A stretch of DNA of 64,000 nucleotides from Chitinophaga niabensis (GCF_039545795.1 NZ_CP154260.1:6577001-6641000); one strand, 5' to 3'; shown: positions 25,043 through 35,130, counted from the first letter of the stretch. Numbers and translations are program-made. Notes: a model not told the origin generated them from the sequence alone.

Positions 25043-26368
25043 TTATTTCAAAAGCGTTCCTTTCAAACGCATCAATTCTGTTTCGGAGATTTTGGTATTG
25101 TACCTTGCCTGGATCAAACGGTAAGCCGCCAACTCAAGACTTTGCTGCGCTTCCTTCAATTCCAGCGTGGTAGATACCCCCTGCCGGAAACGCTCCAGCG
25201 CCACCATCACATTTTCCCTCGCAAGGTCTACACTTTCTTCTTCCAGCGTGAGGGACATTTTATAATACTCATAATCTTTAAACGCATTTCTCAGGAAAAG
25301 GTTTACCTGGGATTGCTGATTATCTAAAGCAAGCTGCTGGTATTCGATGTTCAGCTTCGCATTCTTCACCTGGCGGTGTACGTTCAAACCATTGAAGATA
25401 GGCACCGTAGCAGAGAATCCGTAGTTGAAAACTTTGTTCTGATTAAATACAGGGCTGAACTGGTTCACCGCTGCATTCGCCCTGGATTGGTTAAAGTTGT
25501 AAGCAGAATTGAAAGAGAGCACCGGGAAGAAATCCCCTTTCGCTTCCTTCAAAGCAATACGTGAAATCTCCAGGTTCTGTTTCGCCATCTGCAACTGCGG
25601 ATTGGTCTGGTGGATATTTTCCTGGATCTCGCCGTAGGACAGTGTGAGGTTCACCGGAATGGTATCATGTACATCGTAATTGGTACTTTCATCCGCAATA
25701 GCCAGTAACTGGTTGAGCGAAGCTTTACTCTGCTCAATTGTTGTTTGCTGACGGAGCCACATAGCACGTTGTGCATTGTAATCCACCTTTGCCTGCAGCC
25801 AGTCTGTTTTAGGCCCAAGCCCCGTCTGGAACTTCGCATCAGACAATTTCACCCTTTCTTCAGAGATGCTCATTTGTTCTGCCAGTGCCCGGAGTTGTTG
25901 CTTCTGCTGTGCGATATTATAGTAGCTGTTGATGATAGCAGCGATGGTATTCTCCACCTGGTTCTTCACCCCCATCTCACCTAATATTTCAATCGCCTGG
26001 ATACGCTGGCGGGTAGCAAACATTTTAAGCCCGTCAAACAACGTCCAGTTAAGATTGACCGCTCCCTGGAACTGCCTGTTCTTGATACCACTTGTATCCC
26101 GCTTGTTGCCATTTCCGAACTCCTGTTTGGTACCGGTATTGGTCCATACTTTAGAAGCAGTACCATTCACACGGGGTGCAAACGCAAAGTTGGCGTAGGC
26201 ATTATCGTTGGCAGCAACCGCAGCATCATTTTTGGCGAGGCGGATATCAAAGTTGTTCTTTAAGCCAAGGTCTATGGCCTGTTCCAGCGTAAGCACCTGT
26301 TGTGCTTTGGCGCCCGTAACAAGCAATAGTGAAAAAATGCCGGCTAAAAATATTCTGATCAGTTTCAT
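25043..26368 (-). CDS. TolC family outer-membrane efflux protein
   Basis: Outer-membrane channel of a tripartite pump, 441 aa. It has a signal peptide (MKLIRIFLAGIFSLLLVTGAKAQ) and the two OEP repeats (about residues 28-215 and 240-430) with long alpha-helical hairpins and typical segments such as LTLEQAIDLGLKNN and LKEAQQSLELAAYRLIQARYN. It is the last gene of the minus-strand operon, 18 bp after the RND permease. The exported substrate cannot be told from sequence. Confidence 0.93.
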   Translation of the reverse strand: MKLIRIFLAGIFSLLLVTGAKAQQVLTLEQAIDLGLKNNFDIRLAKNDAAVAANDNAYANFAFAPRVNGTASKVWTNTGTKQEFGNGNKRDTSGIKNRQFQGAVNLNWTLFDGLKMFATRQRIQAIEILGEMGVKNQVENTIAAIINSYYNIAQQKQQLRALAEQMSISEERVKLSDAKFQTGLGPKTDWLQAKVDYNAQRAMWLRQQTTIEQSKASLNQLLAIADESTNYDVHDTIPVNLTLSYGEIQENIHQTNPQLQMAKQNLEISRIALKEAKGDFFPVLSFNSAYNFNQSRANAAVNQFSPVFNQNKVFNYGFSATVPIFNGLNVHRQVKNAKLNIEYQQLALDNQQSQVNLFLRNAFKDYEYYKMSLTLEEESVDLARENVMVALERFRQGVSTTLELKEAQQSLELAAYRLIQARYNTKISETELMRLKGTLLK

Positions 26369-26386
26369 CGTATTGATTAATGATTC

Positions 26387-29300
26387 TTATGCATGTGCTG
26401 TTGCAGCAGCCGCTTCCGGATTTTCCTGCAGCAACGCTTCTTCATATTCAACATTCTTTTTTCTGCGGCTCAGGAAAGTGTACATCGCCGGGATCACATA
26501 TAAGGTGAGCACCAGCGAGAACATAATACCACCCACAATCACAATACCCAGCGGAATACGGCTGGTTGCGGCGGCACCAAGGCTCATGGCAATGGGCAAT
26601 GCACCCAGGGCCATCGCAAGGCTGGTCATAAGGATGGGCCGTAAACGCATCACAGAACCTTCCACAGCAGACACGCCTTTGTCTTTACCGGCATCACGCA
26701 TATGATTGGCAAACTCCACAATGAGGATACCGTTCTTGGTAACAAGCCCTATCAGCATGATCACCCCGATCTGCGAGAAGATATTCCAGGTTTGCCCGAA
26801 TACCCAGAGCGAAAGCAATGCTCCGGCAAAGGCGAGCGGTACGGTTAACATAATGATGAACGGATCCACCCAGCTTTCAAATTGTGCGGCCAGTACAAGA
26901 TAGATCAACACCAGTGCCAGTAACAATGCGAACATGGTATTGGAACCACTTTCCGCATAGTCACGGGAAGAACCACTCAGCGCTGTATCAAATGAATCAT
27001 CTATTACTTTTTCTCTTTCCAGTTTGGCATAGATAGCATTCATGGCAGCAATACCATCACCAACAGTTTTACCCGGAGCAAGTCCTGCAGAGATCGTGGC
27101 AGATTTCATCCGGTTGTAGTGATAGATCACCGGCGGACTTGTTTCTTCTTCCATCGTAACCAGGTTATCCAGCTGGATGGCTTCGCCACGGGCATTACGC
27201 ACATAGATGCTTTGCAGATCTATAGGATCATCCCGGTCTGCACGGAACACCTGGCCCATTACCTGGTATTGTTTACCATTCCTGATAAAGTAACCAAAGC
27301 GGCGGTTGCTGAGTGCCAGTTGTAAAGTAGAAGAAATATCTGCTACGGAAACACCCAGTTCTGTTGCTTTCGCGCGGTTGATCTGGATGCGGAGCTCCGG
27401 TTTATTGAATTTGAGATCTACGTCCACTCCCTGGAATACAGGATTGCTATTGGCTTCCTCCACAAACTTCGGAACAACGGCAGAAAGTTTTTCAAAGTTC
27501 ACGTTCTGTAATACAAAAGATACCGGCAAACCACCACGGCGCCCTACCTGTATCGTTTGTTGCTCAATGGCAAATACCTTTCCCTGCGGGAAGCGGTACA
27601 TGTTGCGGTTCACCATTTCCACGATCTGCTTCTGTGAACGCTTACGCTCACTGGGCTCGGGAAGTGTTACAAAAGAAAAGGCCGTGTTCACAGAACCGGC
27701 ACCGGAAAAGCCCGGAGCAGTTACAGAAAGGATCACTTCTTTTTCAGGAATAGAGTCTGCAAGGAACTGTACCAGTTCTGTTACATATTTATCCATCGCA
27801 TCGTAAGAAGTTCCTTCCGGTGTGGTGATAGATAAACGGAAAGTATTCCTGTCTTCCATCGGCGCGAGTTCTGACTGCAGGCTGTTGAACAGCCAGTAGA
27901 TCATACCAAGGCAGGCAAGAATGATCACCACCGCCACGAACCTTATTTTCATAAAGGCAGTGAGTGAGTTCTTATAGCTGCGTTCCATCCACTGGAAGAA
28001 GGGTTCTGTTTTTTCGTAGAACCAGGAGTGTGTATGTGTTTTATGTGCCAGCTTTACGTTCAGCACAGGTGTTAATGTGAGTGATACAAATGCAGAGATC
28101 AATACGGCGCCAGCCACTACAATCCCGAATTCCCGGAACAGGCTTCCCACAAAACCCTGCAGGAAGATGATAGGAAGGAACACGAAAGCGAGTGTGATGG
28201 AAGTAGCAATTACCGCAAAGAAGATCTCTTCAGAACCTTCCTTCGCCGCACGCATTCTTGGCAGGCCGGCTTCAATCTTTTTATAGATGTTCTCCGTTAC
28301 CACAATACCATCATCCACCACCAATCCCGTTGCCAGTACAATGGCCAGCAGGGTAAGGTTATTGATGGTAAAGCCACAGACGTACATGATAAAGAATGCA
28401 CCGATCAGGGAAACGGGAATATCCAGGATAGGGCGGAGCGCCATCAGCCAGTCACGGAAGAAGAGGTACACGATCAGGATCACCAGTACCAATGCAATGA
28501 TGAGTGTTTCCTGTACTTCGTGGATACTCTTTTTAATGAAGGCCGTATTATCCATCGCAATGTTCAGGCTGAAATCTTCCGGTACTTCTTTTTTGAGACT
28601 TTCATACCTTTTATAGAATTCGTTGGAAATAGCCACATAGTTGGAACCCGGTTGCGGGATCAATGCGAGTGCGATCTGCGGGATACCTGATTCTTTCAGT
28701 TGCGTTTCTTCGTTCTCTGGTCCTAATACAGCCTGTCCTATATCACGCAGCCTGATCTCCGCGCCATTCACATTTTTAATAATGAGCGCATTGAATTCAT
28801 CTTCTGTATCCAGCCGGCCGAAAGTCCGCACGGTTAGCTCAGTAGCATTACCGGCTATTTTACCGGAAGGCAGTTCCACGTTCTCTCTTGTGAGTGCATC
28901 CTGCACATCTCCGGGAGTAAGGCCATAAGCGGATAAACGGGATGGGTCCATCCAGATCCGCATGGCATATTTCTTTTCTCCCCAGATCTGAATAGAACTT
29001 ACGCCGGGGATGGTTTGCAGTTTTTCCAGTAATACGTTGGTGGCAAATTCTGTTATTTCCAGCTGGTTGCGGGTATTACTTTGCACCGTCATGGAAATGA
29101 TGGCATCTGAGCTGGCATCCGATTTAGATACTACCGGTGGTGCTTCCAGGTCAGGGGGCAGGTTACGTTGTGCCTGTGAAACTTTATCCCGCACATCATT
29201 TGTAGCAGCTTCCAGGTCTTCTCCCAGTTCAAACTCCACCGTAATATTGCTGCTACCCTGGCTGCTGAGGGAAGAGATGTTTTTGATACCGGCCACACCG

Positions 29301-29515
29301 TTGATAGCTTTCTCCAGCGTTTCCGTGATCTGTGTTTCAATGATGTCCGAGTTGGCGCCGCCATAAGAGGTGCGCACGTTCACAACCGGAGGGTCAATAG
29401 CCGGGATGTCCCGTACCCCCAGGAAAGTATAACCCACAAGACCGAAGATCACAATAATGATGTTCATCACAATTGCCAGTACCGGTCGCTTAAGCGATAT
29501 GGAAGGTAAACTCAT
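26387..29515 (-). CDS. RND efflux transporter permease (HAE1-like)
   Basis: Inner-membrane proton-driven pump of 1042 aa, the usual length for hydrophobe/amphiphile RND transporters. It shows TM1 (residues about 10-30), two large periplasmic loops, and 12 membrane segments in two blocks. The proton-relay aspartates lie in TM4 (GLVVDDGIVVTENIYKK, about 400-416). The C-terminal block includes FSQIGVIMLIGLVTKNGIL. It is flanked by its adaptor (23 bp upstream) and TolC partner. The substrate is unknown. Confidence 0.95.
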   Translation of the reverse strand: MSLPSISLKRPVLAIVMNIIIVIFGLVGYTFLGVRDIPAIDPPVVNVRTSYGGANSDIIETQITETLEKAINGVAGIKNISSLSSQGSSNITVEFELGEDLEAATNDVRDKVSQAQRNLPPDLEAPPVVSKSDASSDAIISMTVQSNTRNQLEITEFATNVLLEKLQTIPGVSSIQIWGEKKYAMRIWMDPSRLSAYGLTPGDVQDALTRENVELPSGKIAGNATELTVRTFGRLDTEDEFNALIIKNVNGAEIRLRDIGQAVLGPENEETQLKESGIPQIALALIPQPGSNYVAISNEFYKRYESLKKEVPEDFSLNIAMDNTAFIKKSIHEVQETLIIALVLVILIVYLFFRDWLMALRPILDIPVSLIGAFFIMYVCGFTINNLTLLAIVLATGLVVDDGIVVTENIYKKIEAGLPRMRAAKEGSEEIFFAVIATSITLAFVFLPIIFLQGFVGSLFREFGIVVAGAVLISAFVSLTLTPVLNVKLAHKTHTHSWFYEKTEPFFQWMERSYKNSLTAFMKIRFVAVVIILACLGMIYWLFNSLQSELAPMEDRNTFRLSITTPEGTSYDAMDKYVTELVQFLADSIPEKEVILSVTAPGFSGAGSVNTAFSFVTLPEPSERKRSQKQIVEMVNRNMYRFPQGKVFAIEQQTIQVGRRGGLPVSFVLQNVNFEKLSAVVPKFVEEANSNPVFQGVDVDLKFNKPELRIQINRAKATELGVSVADISSTLQLALSNRRFGYFIRNGKQYQVMGQVFRADRDDPIDLQSIYVRNARGEAIQLDNLVTMEEETSPPVIYHYNRMKSATISAGLAPGKTVGDGIAAMNAIYAKLEREKVIDDSFDTALSGSSRDYAESGSNTMFALLLALVLIYLVLAAQFESWVDPFIIMLTVPLAFAGALLSLWVFGQTWNIFSQIGVIMLIGLVTKNGILIVEFANHMRDAGKDKGVSAVEGSVMRLRPILMTSLAMALGALPIAMSLGAAATSRIPLGIVIVGGIMFSLVLTLYVIPAMYTFLSRRKKNVEYEEALLQENPEAAAATAHA

Positions 29516-29538
29516 GTTAATTTCTTTTTAGCGTTCTT

Positions 29539-30618
29539 CTACTGTACCTTATTATACTTAAAGGGAGAGCCGGGTTTTAATTGAAGAATACCGCTTGTGA
29601 TAACTGTATCGCCTATCTGAAGTCCACTTAAGATCTCCACATTACTTTCATTCCGGGAGCCCGTTTCCACGTTCACAAATTTTGCTCTTCCGCTGTCTGC
29701 CACGATCACCTGTTTAAAACGGGTGCCCGGGATCACAGCCTGTGAGGGGATCATGATCGCATTCGGGTTATCTTTTAGGCGGATAGAAGTTTTAGCGAAA
29801 GAACCGGGGAATAGTTTACCGGTAGGGTTAGGAACTAAAGCGCGGATCATTACGCTGCGGGTAGCCAGGTCGATCTTTGGATCGATGGCATAGATGGAAC
29901 CCTTATATTTTTGTGTATCGCCTGTAACAGTGAAAGTTACCGGTTCTCCTTTGTTGATGGAATTGCGGTATTTTTCAGGAGCAGCAAAATCTATTTTTAA
30001 AGGATTCAGCTGTTGCAGGGTGGTCATAATAGTAGTTGGCCCCACAATCGCGCCTTCACTTACATTCCTTAACCCCAGCGTTCCGCTAAAGGGCGCGCGG
30101 ATCTCTGTTTTCTGCAGTTGCGCCTTATTATATTCGATATCTGCACCGTAAGCACTCACCTGGTTGCTGGTAACATCCACATCCTGCTGACTGATACCAT
30201 TGATCTTTAACAGCTGTTGCTGGCGGGAGAGGGTAGTTTTGGATAATTCACGCTGCAACTCCAGTTTACGGATCTGTGCAACAATATCTCCGTCATATAT
30301 CTTAATAAGGAGGGTGCCTTTACTAACGGTGGTGCCTTCTTTAAAATAGATCTTGGTGATCCTGCCAGTAATTTCCGGTTTCAATTCTACTTCTTCATTA
30401 CTCTGGAGGGTACCGCTGGCTTCAATGGCCTGGTCCAGCAGAACGGGTTTAACTACATAAGCATCTGCGAGTATGGGTCTTCCTGCACCGCGACCTGCTG
30501 TTTTGGATGGTCCGGCGGATTCCTTGGGTTCACTCCTGGCGGTCATTTTGTATACAAAAAAGCCGGCTACCGCCAGAATAAGGAATAATAGAACGATTCT
30601 TAAGGTCTTATTGCGCAT
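29539..30618 (-). CDS. RND efflux periplasmic adaptor (MFP) protein
   Basis: Membrane-fusion protein of 359 aa linking the permease to TolC. It has one N-terminal membrane anchor (residues about 7-25), a barrel-sandwich half (LKPEITGRITKIYFKEGTTVSKG), a short helical hairpin (about 110-150), the second lipoyl half (IRAPFSGTLGLRNVSEGAIV) and beta-barrel/MP domains. It is the first gene of the minus-strand operon. No local regulator gene accompanies it. Confidence 0.94.
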   Translation of the reverse strand: MRNKTLRIVLLFLILAVAGFFVYKMTARSEPKESAGPSKTAGRGAGRPILADAYVVKPVLLDQAIEASGTLQSNEEVELKPEITGRITKIYFKEGTTVSKGTLLIKIYDGDIVAQIRKLELQRELSKTTLSRQQQLLKINGISQQDVDVTSNQVSAYGADIEYNKAQLQKTEIRAPFSGTLGLRNVSEGAIVGPTTIMTTLQQLNPLKIDFAAPEKYRNSINKGEPVTFTVTGDTQKYKGSIYAIDPKIDLATRSVMIRALVPNPTGKLFPGSFAKTSIRLKDNPNAIMIPSQAVIPGTRFKQVIVADSGRAKFVNVETGSRNESNVEILSGLQIGDTVITSGILQLKPGSPFKYNKVQ

Positions 30619-31014
30619 GATTAATAAATATATTGTTTAGCTGGATTTCCTGTTCTGATCAGTTTCCACGTAGACACCTGCGCTTACCTGCAAGTTACGC
30701 TTTCATGGCCGGACAAATGTAATAATTGGACGTCAAGCGTACCCCGTTCCGGTTTTAAATCTGGTTAAGTGGTGCAATAAATATTTGAATGGTCAACTTG
30801 TATGTCATAACACCTATGTGCCATAAAAAGAGGGTATCGGGATGCTTATATAATATATAATGGTGTAAATGTTCGCAAAAAGGGGAGATAACATAAGGAA
30901 TTTCGCGTATATCGAAACCCGTTAAACAACCGCGCATCCCGCCACAAGCGCCATTCGTGAGGATTTAACAGTGATGCTAAATTGGAAAATCTCCGTTAAA
31001 ATTTGACTATGGTC
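30619..31014. other. divergent intergenic region between efflux operon and acpP
   Basis: About 400 bp carrying the upstream regions of two divergent units. I see no open frame with coding character. It is AT-rich near 30740-30880, and no clear promoter for the efflux operon could be picked by eye. Confidence 0.4.
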
Positions 31015-31043
31015 TTGGCAATTCAATAAATATTATATTTTTG
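31015..31043 (+). promoter_or_regulatory. probable acpP promoter
   Basis: TATTTTTG (31036-31043) fits the -7 consensus TAnnTTTG, with TTGG 17 bp upstream (31015-31018) as a possible -33 element. The acpP start codon follows after 33 bp. Confidence 0.5.
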
Positions 31044-31076
31044 CAGTCAAGTTTTAAACCAAAAACACTTAAAATT

Positions 31077-31313
31077 ATGTCAGACATTGCATCAAGAGTT
31101 AAAAAGATCATTATTGACAAATTAGGCGTTGACGAGGCCGAGGTAACTCCTGAAGCCAGCTTTACCAACGACTTAGGCGCTGACTCTTTGGATACTGTAG
31201 AACTGATCATGGAATTCGAAAAAGAATTCAATATCTCCATTCCTGACGAACAAGCAGAGACTATCACCACTGTTGGCCAGGCAGTAGCTTACCTGGAAGA
31301 ACACGTAAAATAA
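31077..31313 (+). CDS. acpP: acyl carrier protein
   Basis: Acidic 78-residue carrier of growing acyl chains in fatty-acid synthesis. The phosphopantetheine attachment site [12 protein letters not shown] is around residue 38 (Ser). The ATG at 31077 gives the standard N-terminus [12 protein letters not shown]; an upstream in-frame start would add 12 unlike residues. fabF follows 23 bp downstream, the usual acpP-fabF-rnc order of Bacteroidota. Confidence 0.97.
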   Translation: MSDIASRVKKIIIDKLGVDEAEVTPEASFTNDLGADSLDTVELIMEFEKEFNISIPDEQAETITTVGQAVAYLEEHVK

Positions 31314-31336
31314 TCCAACTAATCAGAACTGTTTTA

Positions 31337-32590
31337 ATGCAACCAAGACGAGTAGTCGTTACAGGTTTAGGCGCGCTAACACCGCTCGGCAATTCCATAG
31401 ATGCCTTTTGGCAGGGATTGGCGAACGGTGTATCCGGCGCTGACTTCATCAAGCAGTTCGACGCTGCCAAATTCAAAACCCGCTTCGCCTGCGAGCTTAA
31501 GGACTTCGATCCCACTCAATTCATGGATAAGAAGGATGCACGCAAGATGGATCCCTTCACCCAAACAGCAGTTATTGCAGCCGATGAGGCAATTGCCGAT
31601 GCAAAGATCGATCGCAATTCCGTTGATGTAGACCGTGTTGGGGTGATTTGGGGTACGGGTGTTGGAGGTATGATCAACTTCAGCCACGAGCTGAAGGAAT
31701 TCTTTGCTGGTGACGGAACCCCGCGGTTCAGTCCTTTTCTGATCACCCGCCTTATTCTGGATATTGCCGCAGGGCATATATCCATCCGGCATGGTTTCAG
31801 AGGGCCTAACTTCTCCGTGGTTTCAGCATGTGCTTCTTCTACCAATGCTATTATTGATGCAATGTACCATATCAGATGGGGCAAAGCAGATGTGATCATT
31901 ACCGGAGGATCTGAAAACATCATCAATGAACCCTGTGTTGGCGGATTTAACGCCATGAAGGCATTGAGTGAACGTAACGATGATCCTAAAACGGCTTCCA
32001 GGCCATTTGATCTGGACCGTGATGGTTTTGTAATGGGAGAAGGTGCAGGCGCACTTGTACTGGAAAGTTATGAGCATGCTATGGCACGCGGTGCAAAGAT
32101 CTATGCAGAATTAGCAGGAGGTGGTGCCACTGCAGATGCACATCACATTTCTGCACCCCATCCGGAAGGGCTGGGTGCTTTCAATGTAATGAAAGCAGCA
32201 CTGAATGACGCCGGAATGGCTCCTGAAGACATTGATTACATCAATGTACACGGAACTTCCACCCCCCTGGGAGACGTTGCGGAAGTGAAGGCAGTACAAC
32301 AGGTATTTGGCGATGCAGCATATAAGCTGAATATCAGTTCCACTAAATCCATGACCGGCCACTTGTTGGGCGCAGCAGGAGCAGTGGAATCTATTACCAT
32401 TATCAAGAGTATTATTGAAGGCCTGGTTCCTCCCACTATTAACCATTTTACGGACGATCCCCAACTGGACTCCAAGTTGAACTTTACTTTCAATGTTGCC
32501 CAAAAACGCGAAGTAAGAGCAGCCCTCAGCAATACTTTCGGTTTTGGTGGACACAATGCCTCGGTTATTTTCAAAAAATTTGTTCCTTGA
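31337..32590 (+). CDS. fabF: beta-ketoacyl-ACP synthase II
   Basis: Condensing enzyme of type II fatty-acid synthesis, 417 aa. The Cys-His-His triad is visible: nucleophile Cys in VSACASSTNAI (about residue 165), His in NVHGTSTPLGD (about 305) and His in KSMTGHLLGAAGAVE (about 342). The N-terminus RRVVVTGLGALTPLGN and the C-terminal NTFGFGGHNASVIF are classic. It lies between acpP and rnc, and its 3' end overlaps the rnc start in another frame. Confidence 0.97.
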   Translation: MQPRRVVVTGLGALTPLGNSIDAFWQGLANGVSGADFIKQFDAAKFKTRFACELKDFDPTQFMDKKDARKMDPFTQTAVIAADEAIADAKIDRNSVDVDRVGVIWGTGVGGMINFSHELKEFFAGDGTPRFSPFLITRLILDIAAGHISIRHGFRGPNFSVVSACASSTNAIIDAMYHIRWGKADVIITGGSENIINEPCVGGFNAMKALSERNDDPKTASRPFDLDRDGFVMGEGAGALVLESYEHAMARGAKIYAELAGGGATADAHHISAPHPEGLGAFNVMKAALNDAGMAPEDIDYINVHGTSTPLGDVAEVKAVQQVFGDAAYKLNISSTKSMTGHLLGAAGAVESITIIKSIIEGLVPPTINHFTDDPQLDSKLNFTFNVAQKREVRAALSNTFGFGGHNASVIFKKFVP

Positions 32591-33323
32591 TTGTGTGAAA
32601 ATACTTCCAGGATTTCTATATAAGCTCATCTACGGGAAAAAGCAACTGTATAAAGACCTGTATAATTTACTCGGGTTCCACCCTGGTAACCTGGCTTTAT
32701 ATGAAGTGGCTTTGAGCCATCGTTCCAGCAAAGAGAAATTTCTCGAAAGCAACGAGCGACTGGAGTACCTCGGTGATGCCATATTGGGAGCAATCATCGG
32801 AGACTACCTCTTCAAAAAATACCCCTACAAAACAGAAGGTTACCTCACAGAAATGCGTTCAAAGATCGTGAACCGCCAACAGCTCAATGATATCGCTATC
32901 AAAATGGGCCTGCGCAAACTCACCATCTATGATAAGTATAACAGCTTCCTGAAGATCAGCCAGATCTTTGGCAATACACTGGAAGCATTGGTAGGTGCAG
33001 TTTACCTGGATAAGGGATATAATCAAACGAAACAGTTTGTGCACAAACGCCTCCTTGTTCCCTACATTGATCTGGAAACACTGGAGTCTGTAGAAATGAA
33101 CCACAAGAACAAACTCTATGGCTGGGCTAACAAAAATGGCAAAACGCTGGAGTTTGAACTGATAGAAGAACAAATGGATAATGGCCGCCGTATTTTCACA
33201 GTGGGCGCCATGCTCAACGGTGAACTCATTTGCACCGGTAAAGCCTTTAATAAAAAAGATGCCAGCCAGATCGCAGCTTCCCAGGCTATAGAACTGCTGG
33301 GTATTGGGGCAGACGATAAATAA
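32556..33323 (+). CDS. rnc: ribonuclease III
   Basis: Double-stranded-RNA endonuclease of about 255 aa for rRNA and mRNA processing. The RNase III signature NERLEYLGDAIL is around residue 67, with the second acidic motif at NTLEALVGAVYLDKG (about 139). A C-terminal dsRNA-binding domain (about 185-252) ends in KKDASQIAASQAIELLG. The ATG at 32556 overlaps fabF by 35 bp; a TTG inside the overlap is an alternative. Translational coupling to fabF is likely. Confidence 0.95.
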   Translation: MPRLFSKNLFLDCVKILPGFLYKLIYGKKQLYKDLYNLLGFHPGNLALYEVALSHRSSKEKFLESNERLEYLGDAILGAIIGDYLFKKYPYKTEGYLTEMRSKIVNRQQLNDIAIKMGLRKLTIYDKYNSFLKISQIFGNTLEALVGAVYLDKGYNQTKQFVHKRLLVPYIDLETLESVEMNHKNKLYGWANKNGKTLEFELIEEQMDNGRRIFTVGAMLNGELICTGKAFNKKDASQIAASQAIELLGIGADDK

Positions 33324-33324
33324 A

Positions 33325-33352
33325 AAAGGTGAACAGTTGCCCATTCACCTTT
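33325..33352 (+). terminator. hairpin after rnc
   Basis: A 9-bp stem (AAAGGTGAA and TTCACCTTT) with a 10-nt loop begins right after the rnc stop. The T tail is short. Confidence 0.6.
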
Positions 33353-33424
33353 GTGCAAATATCTAAAAGCACTGCGATTTGATCTCAGCCGGAATTAAGA
33401 ATGATCCTCCATTTTCCCACTCCT

Positions 33425-33538
33425 GCTTTGATTCCACAGCCGGTTGAGGCGAGGGTTTTATTTTTTAACATAGCTATTTCGATTTCACAGCCGGTTGAGT
33501 GGAGCTTTCAACTTCTCTGCTATTTCGACTTCACATCC
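33425..33538. repeat. degenerate short tandem repeat reaching into a gene's 3' end
   Basis: Three related segments share TTTCGATTTCACAGCC-type sequence: 33425-33453, 33473-33504 and 33519-33538. The first two also share CACAGCCGGTTGAG. The third is the last codons and stop of the GyrI-like gene on the minus strand, so the others look like duplicated remnants of that 3' end. Confidence 0.5.
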
Positions 33539-34122
33539 AACCTTAAAATAGTCCTCAACTTTTCTTTCGGCGTTTTGGAAGGATCTGTAATATACAGCTC
33601 ATGATGCGTGCCGCTGACTTCCAGGTTATGCAGTTTGATGTAGGCCAGCATCTTGTGGATCGTAGGCGTTTCCTCATGATAAGAACCGGTATGCAGGATC
33701 TGTACCGCCAGTGTTCCAGGGTAATGTTCAAAGCGCAATTCATCCAGGTGAGGTATCTGCTTATTGCCGGCCAGTGCCACTGCCTGTGTAAAATCACTTT
33801 TTTTAACAAAGGAAGGAAGCTGTATCCGTAATTTCCACTCCCATTCGCTAACAGGTACTGCATTTACTTCAGCACCACTTTCCGTCCACCAGAAACCTTC
33901 CAGTTTGGCTACTTTAAAATCTTTGTCCTGCAGTTTGAAGATCTTTTTGATCGTGTAAGCCGTTGTGTACAGCGCTTTTACTTTTGCATTGAACAGCGCG
34001 GAGTTGGGATCGCCACTACCTTCAATGGTAATGAAGTCAGCCGCAGTGATCGTAACGATCTCCGGTGTGGCTTTTGCACTGTAGTATTGCTTGTGTTCTT
34101 TGGCGAGGTCTGTCTTTTGCAT
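33520..34122 (-). CDS. GyrI-like small-molecule-binding domain protein
   Basis: Stand-alone GyrI-like (SHS2-fold) protein of 200 aa. Family features are FITIEGSGDPNS (about residues 31-42), FKVAKLEGFWW and a C-terminal HHELYITDPSKTPKEKLRTILRL. Members bind hydrophobic cations or act as small hydrolases; no DNA-binding domain is present. It starts 48 bp after the WYL regulator on the same strand, a pairing that suggests ligand sensing or control by that regulator. Confidence 0.88.
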   Translation of the reverse strand: MQKTDLAKEHKQYYSAKATPEIVTITAADFITIEGSGDPNSALFNAKVKALYTTAYTIKKIFKLQDKDFKVAKLEGFWWTESGAEVNAVPVSEWEWKLRIQLPSFVKKSDFTQAVALAGNKQIPHLDELRFEHYPGTLAVQILHTGSYHEETPTIHKMLAYIKLHNLEVSGTHHELYITDPSKTPKEKLRTILRLDVKSK

Positions 34123-34170
34123 ATGATGTTAGTTTATGCAAAGGAAAGCAGGGGTAGTGACAACATTATG

Positions 34171-35130
34171 TCAGCAGTGATGCGCCAGTAATTCTTTAAT
34201 CTTCACCTGCAGGATATCTTTCATGTTGAGCGGTGAAATAATGGTAGCGTTGTTGCCCATTGCCAGCAGCCAGCGGGCAAAACAGGGGAGGCTGCCATAG
34301 AGGAAGGTCATTTCCGTATGATCTTTTCCGGCGCTTTCTTCCACAAAACCGTAATAGTATTTCTGTTCACCCAGGTAGCGTACCACTTCATTGGTGAAAC
34401 GCACTTTCACTTCAGTGAGCCGTTCTTCATTTTGTTTGTGTCCCTTGGCGATGAATTCCTGGAGGCTCATCCGGCTGCTCTTGTTAAAGGTCTGTTCTGT
34501 GGTAGAAAGACTTTTAATCCGGTCTGCCCTGAAATCCCGGTAATCCTGCCGCAAGCGGCAGTAGCCAATAAGGTGCCAGCTGCTGTTCATATGAAAGATC
34601 CCGATGGGTTCAATATCCCGGCGGGAGGAGGTATCACTATAATAAGAGTAATAATCGAGAGAAAGTACCTTCTGCCGGGCCAGTGCGTCCTGGATCTCAC
34701 TCAGGAAGCGGTTGGGAAATTCTTCGCCCACATTGGAAGGGCGGGTTTTGAGTACTGCAATATTATCATCCAGGGATTCCAGGAAGTCTTTATCCGTTCC
34801 CCGCAGCACCGCCCTGATCTTTTGCATGGCATTGCTGAACTGTTGTTGATTGGAGTGGTCGCTGTGTTTTTCCATCAGTTTTTCGCCTGTGAGGAGGGCG
34901 GCAGCTTCTGTACGGTTGAACATCACCGGCGGCAGGTGGTAACCTTCCACAATATAATAGCCCGTACCGGCCTCGGCACCAACAGGCACCCCGGCTTCCA
35001 TCAAAGCTTTCACATCCCGGTATACCGTGCGGAGGCTTATTTCAAAGCGGTCTGCAATTTCCTGGGCTTTCACCACTTTTTTGCCCTGGAGCTGAATAAG
35101 AATGGCAGTTAGCCGGTCGATACGATTCAT
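34171..35130 (-). CDS. YafY-type HTH/WYL domain transcriptional regulator
   Basis: Regulator of 319 aa: N-terminal HTH_11/DeoR-like winged helix (VVKAQEIADRFEISLRTVYRDVKALMEAG, about residues 19-47), a middle WYL domain (about 140-215; SWHLIGYCRLRQDYRDFRADRI) and a C-terminal WCX extension. Such YafY-family proteins respond to ligands bound by the WYL domain. It is the first gene of a two-gene minus-strand unit with the GyrI-like protein. Confidence 0.92.
   Translation of the reverse strand: MNRIDRLTAILIQLQGKKVVKAQEIADRFEISLRTVYRDVKALMEAGVPVGAEAGTGYYIVEGYHLPPVMFNRTEAAALLTGEKLMEKHSDHSNQQQFSNAMQKIRAVLRGTDKDFLESLDDNIAVLKTRPSNVGEEFPNRFLSEIQDALARQKVLSLDYYSYYSDTSSRRDIEPIGIFHMNSSWHLIGYCRLRQDYRDFRADRIKSLSTTEQTFNKSSRMSLQEFIAKGHKQNEERLTEVKVRFTNEVVRYLGEQKYYYGFVEESAGKDHTEMTFLYGSLPCFARWLLAMGNNATIISPLNMKDILQVKIKELLAHHC

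Noticed and set aside
30755..30937. A 60-codon minus-strand frame in the efflux-acpP gap.
   Set aside because: It has no ribosome binding site, no recognisable domain and unlikely amino-acid composition.
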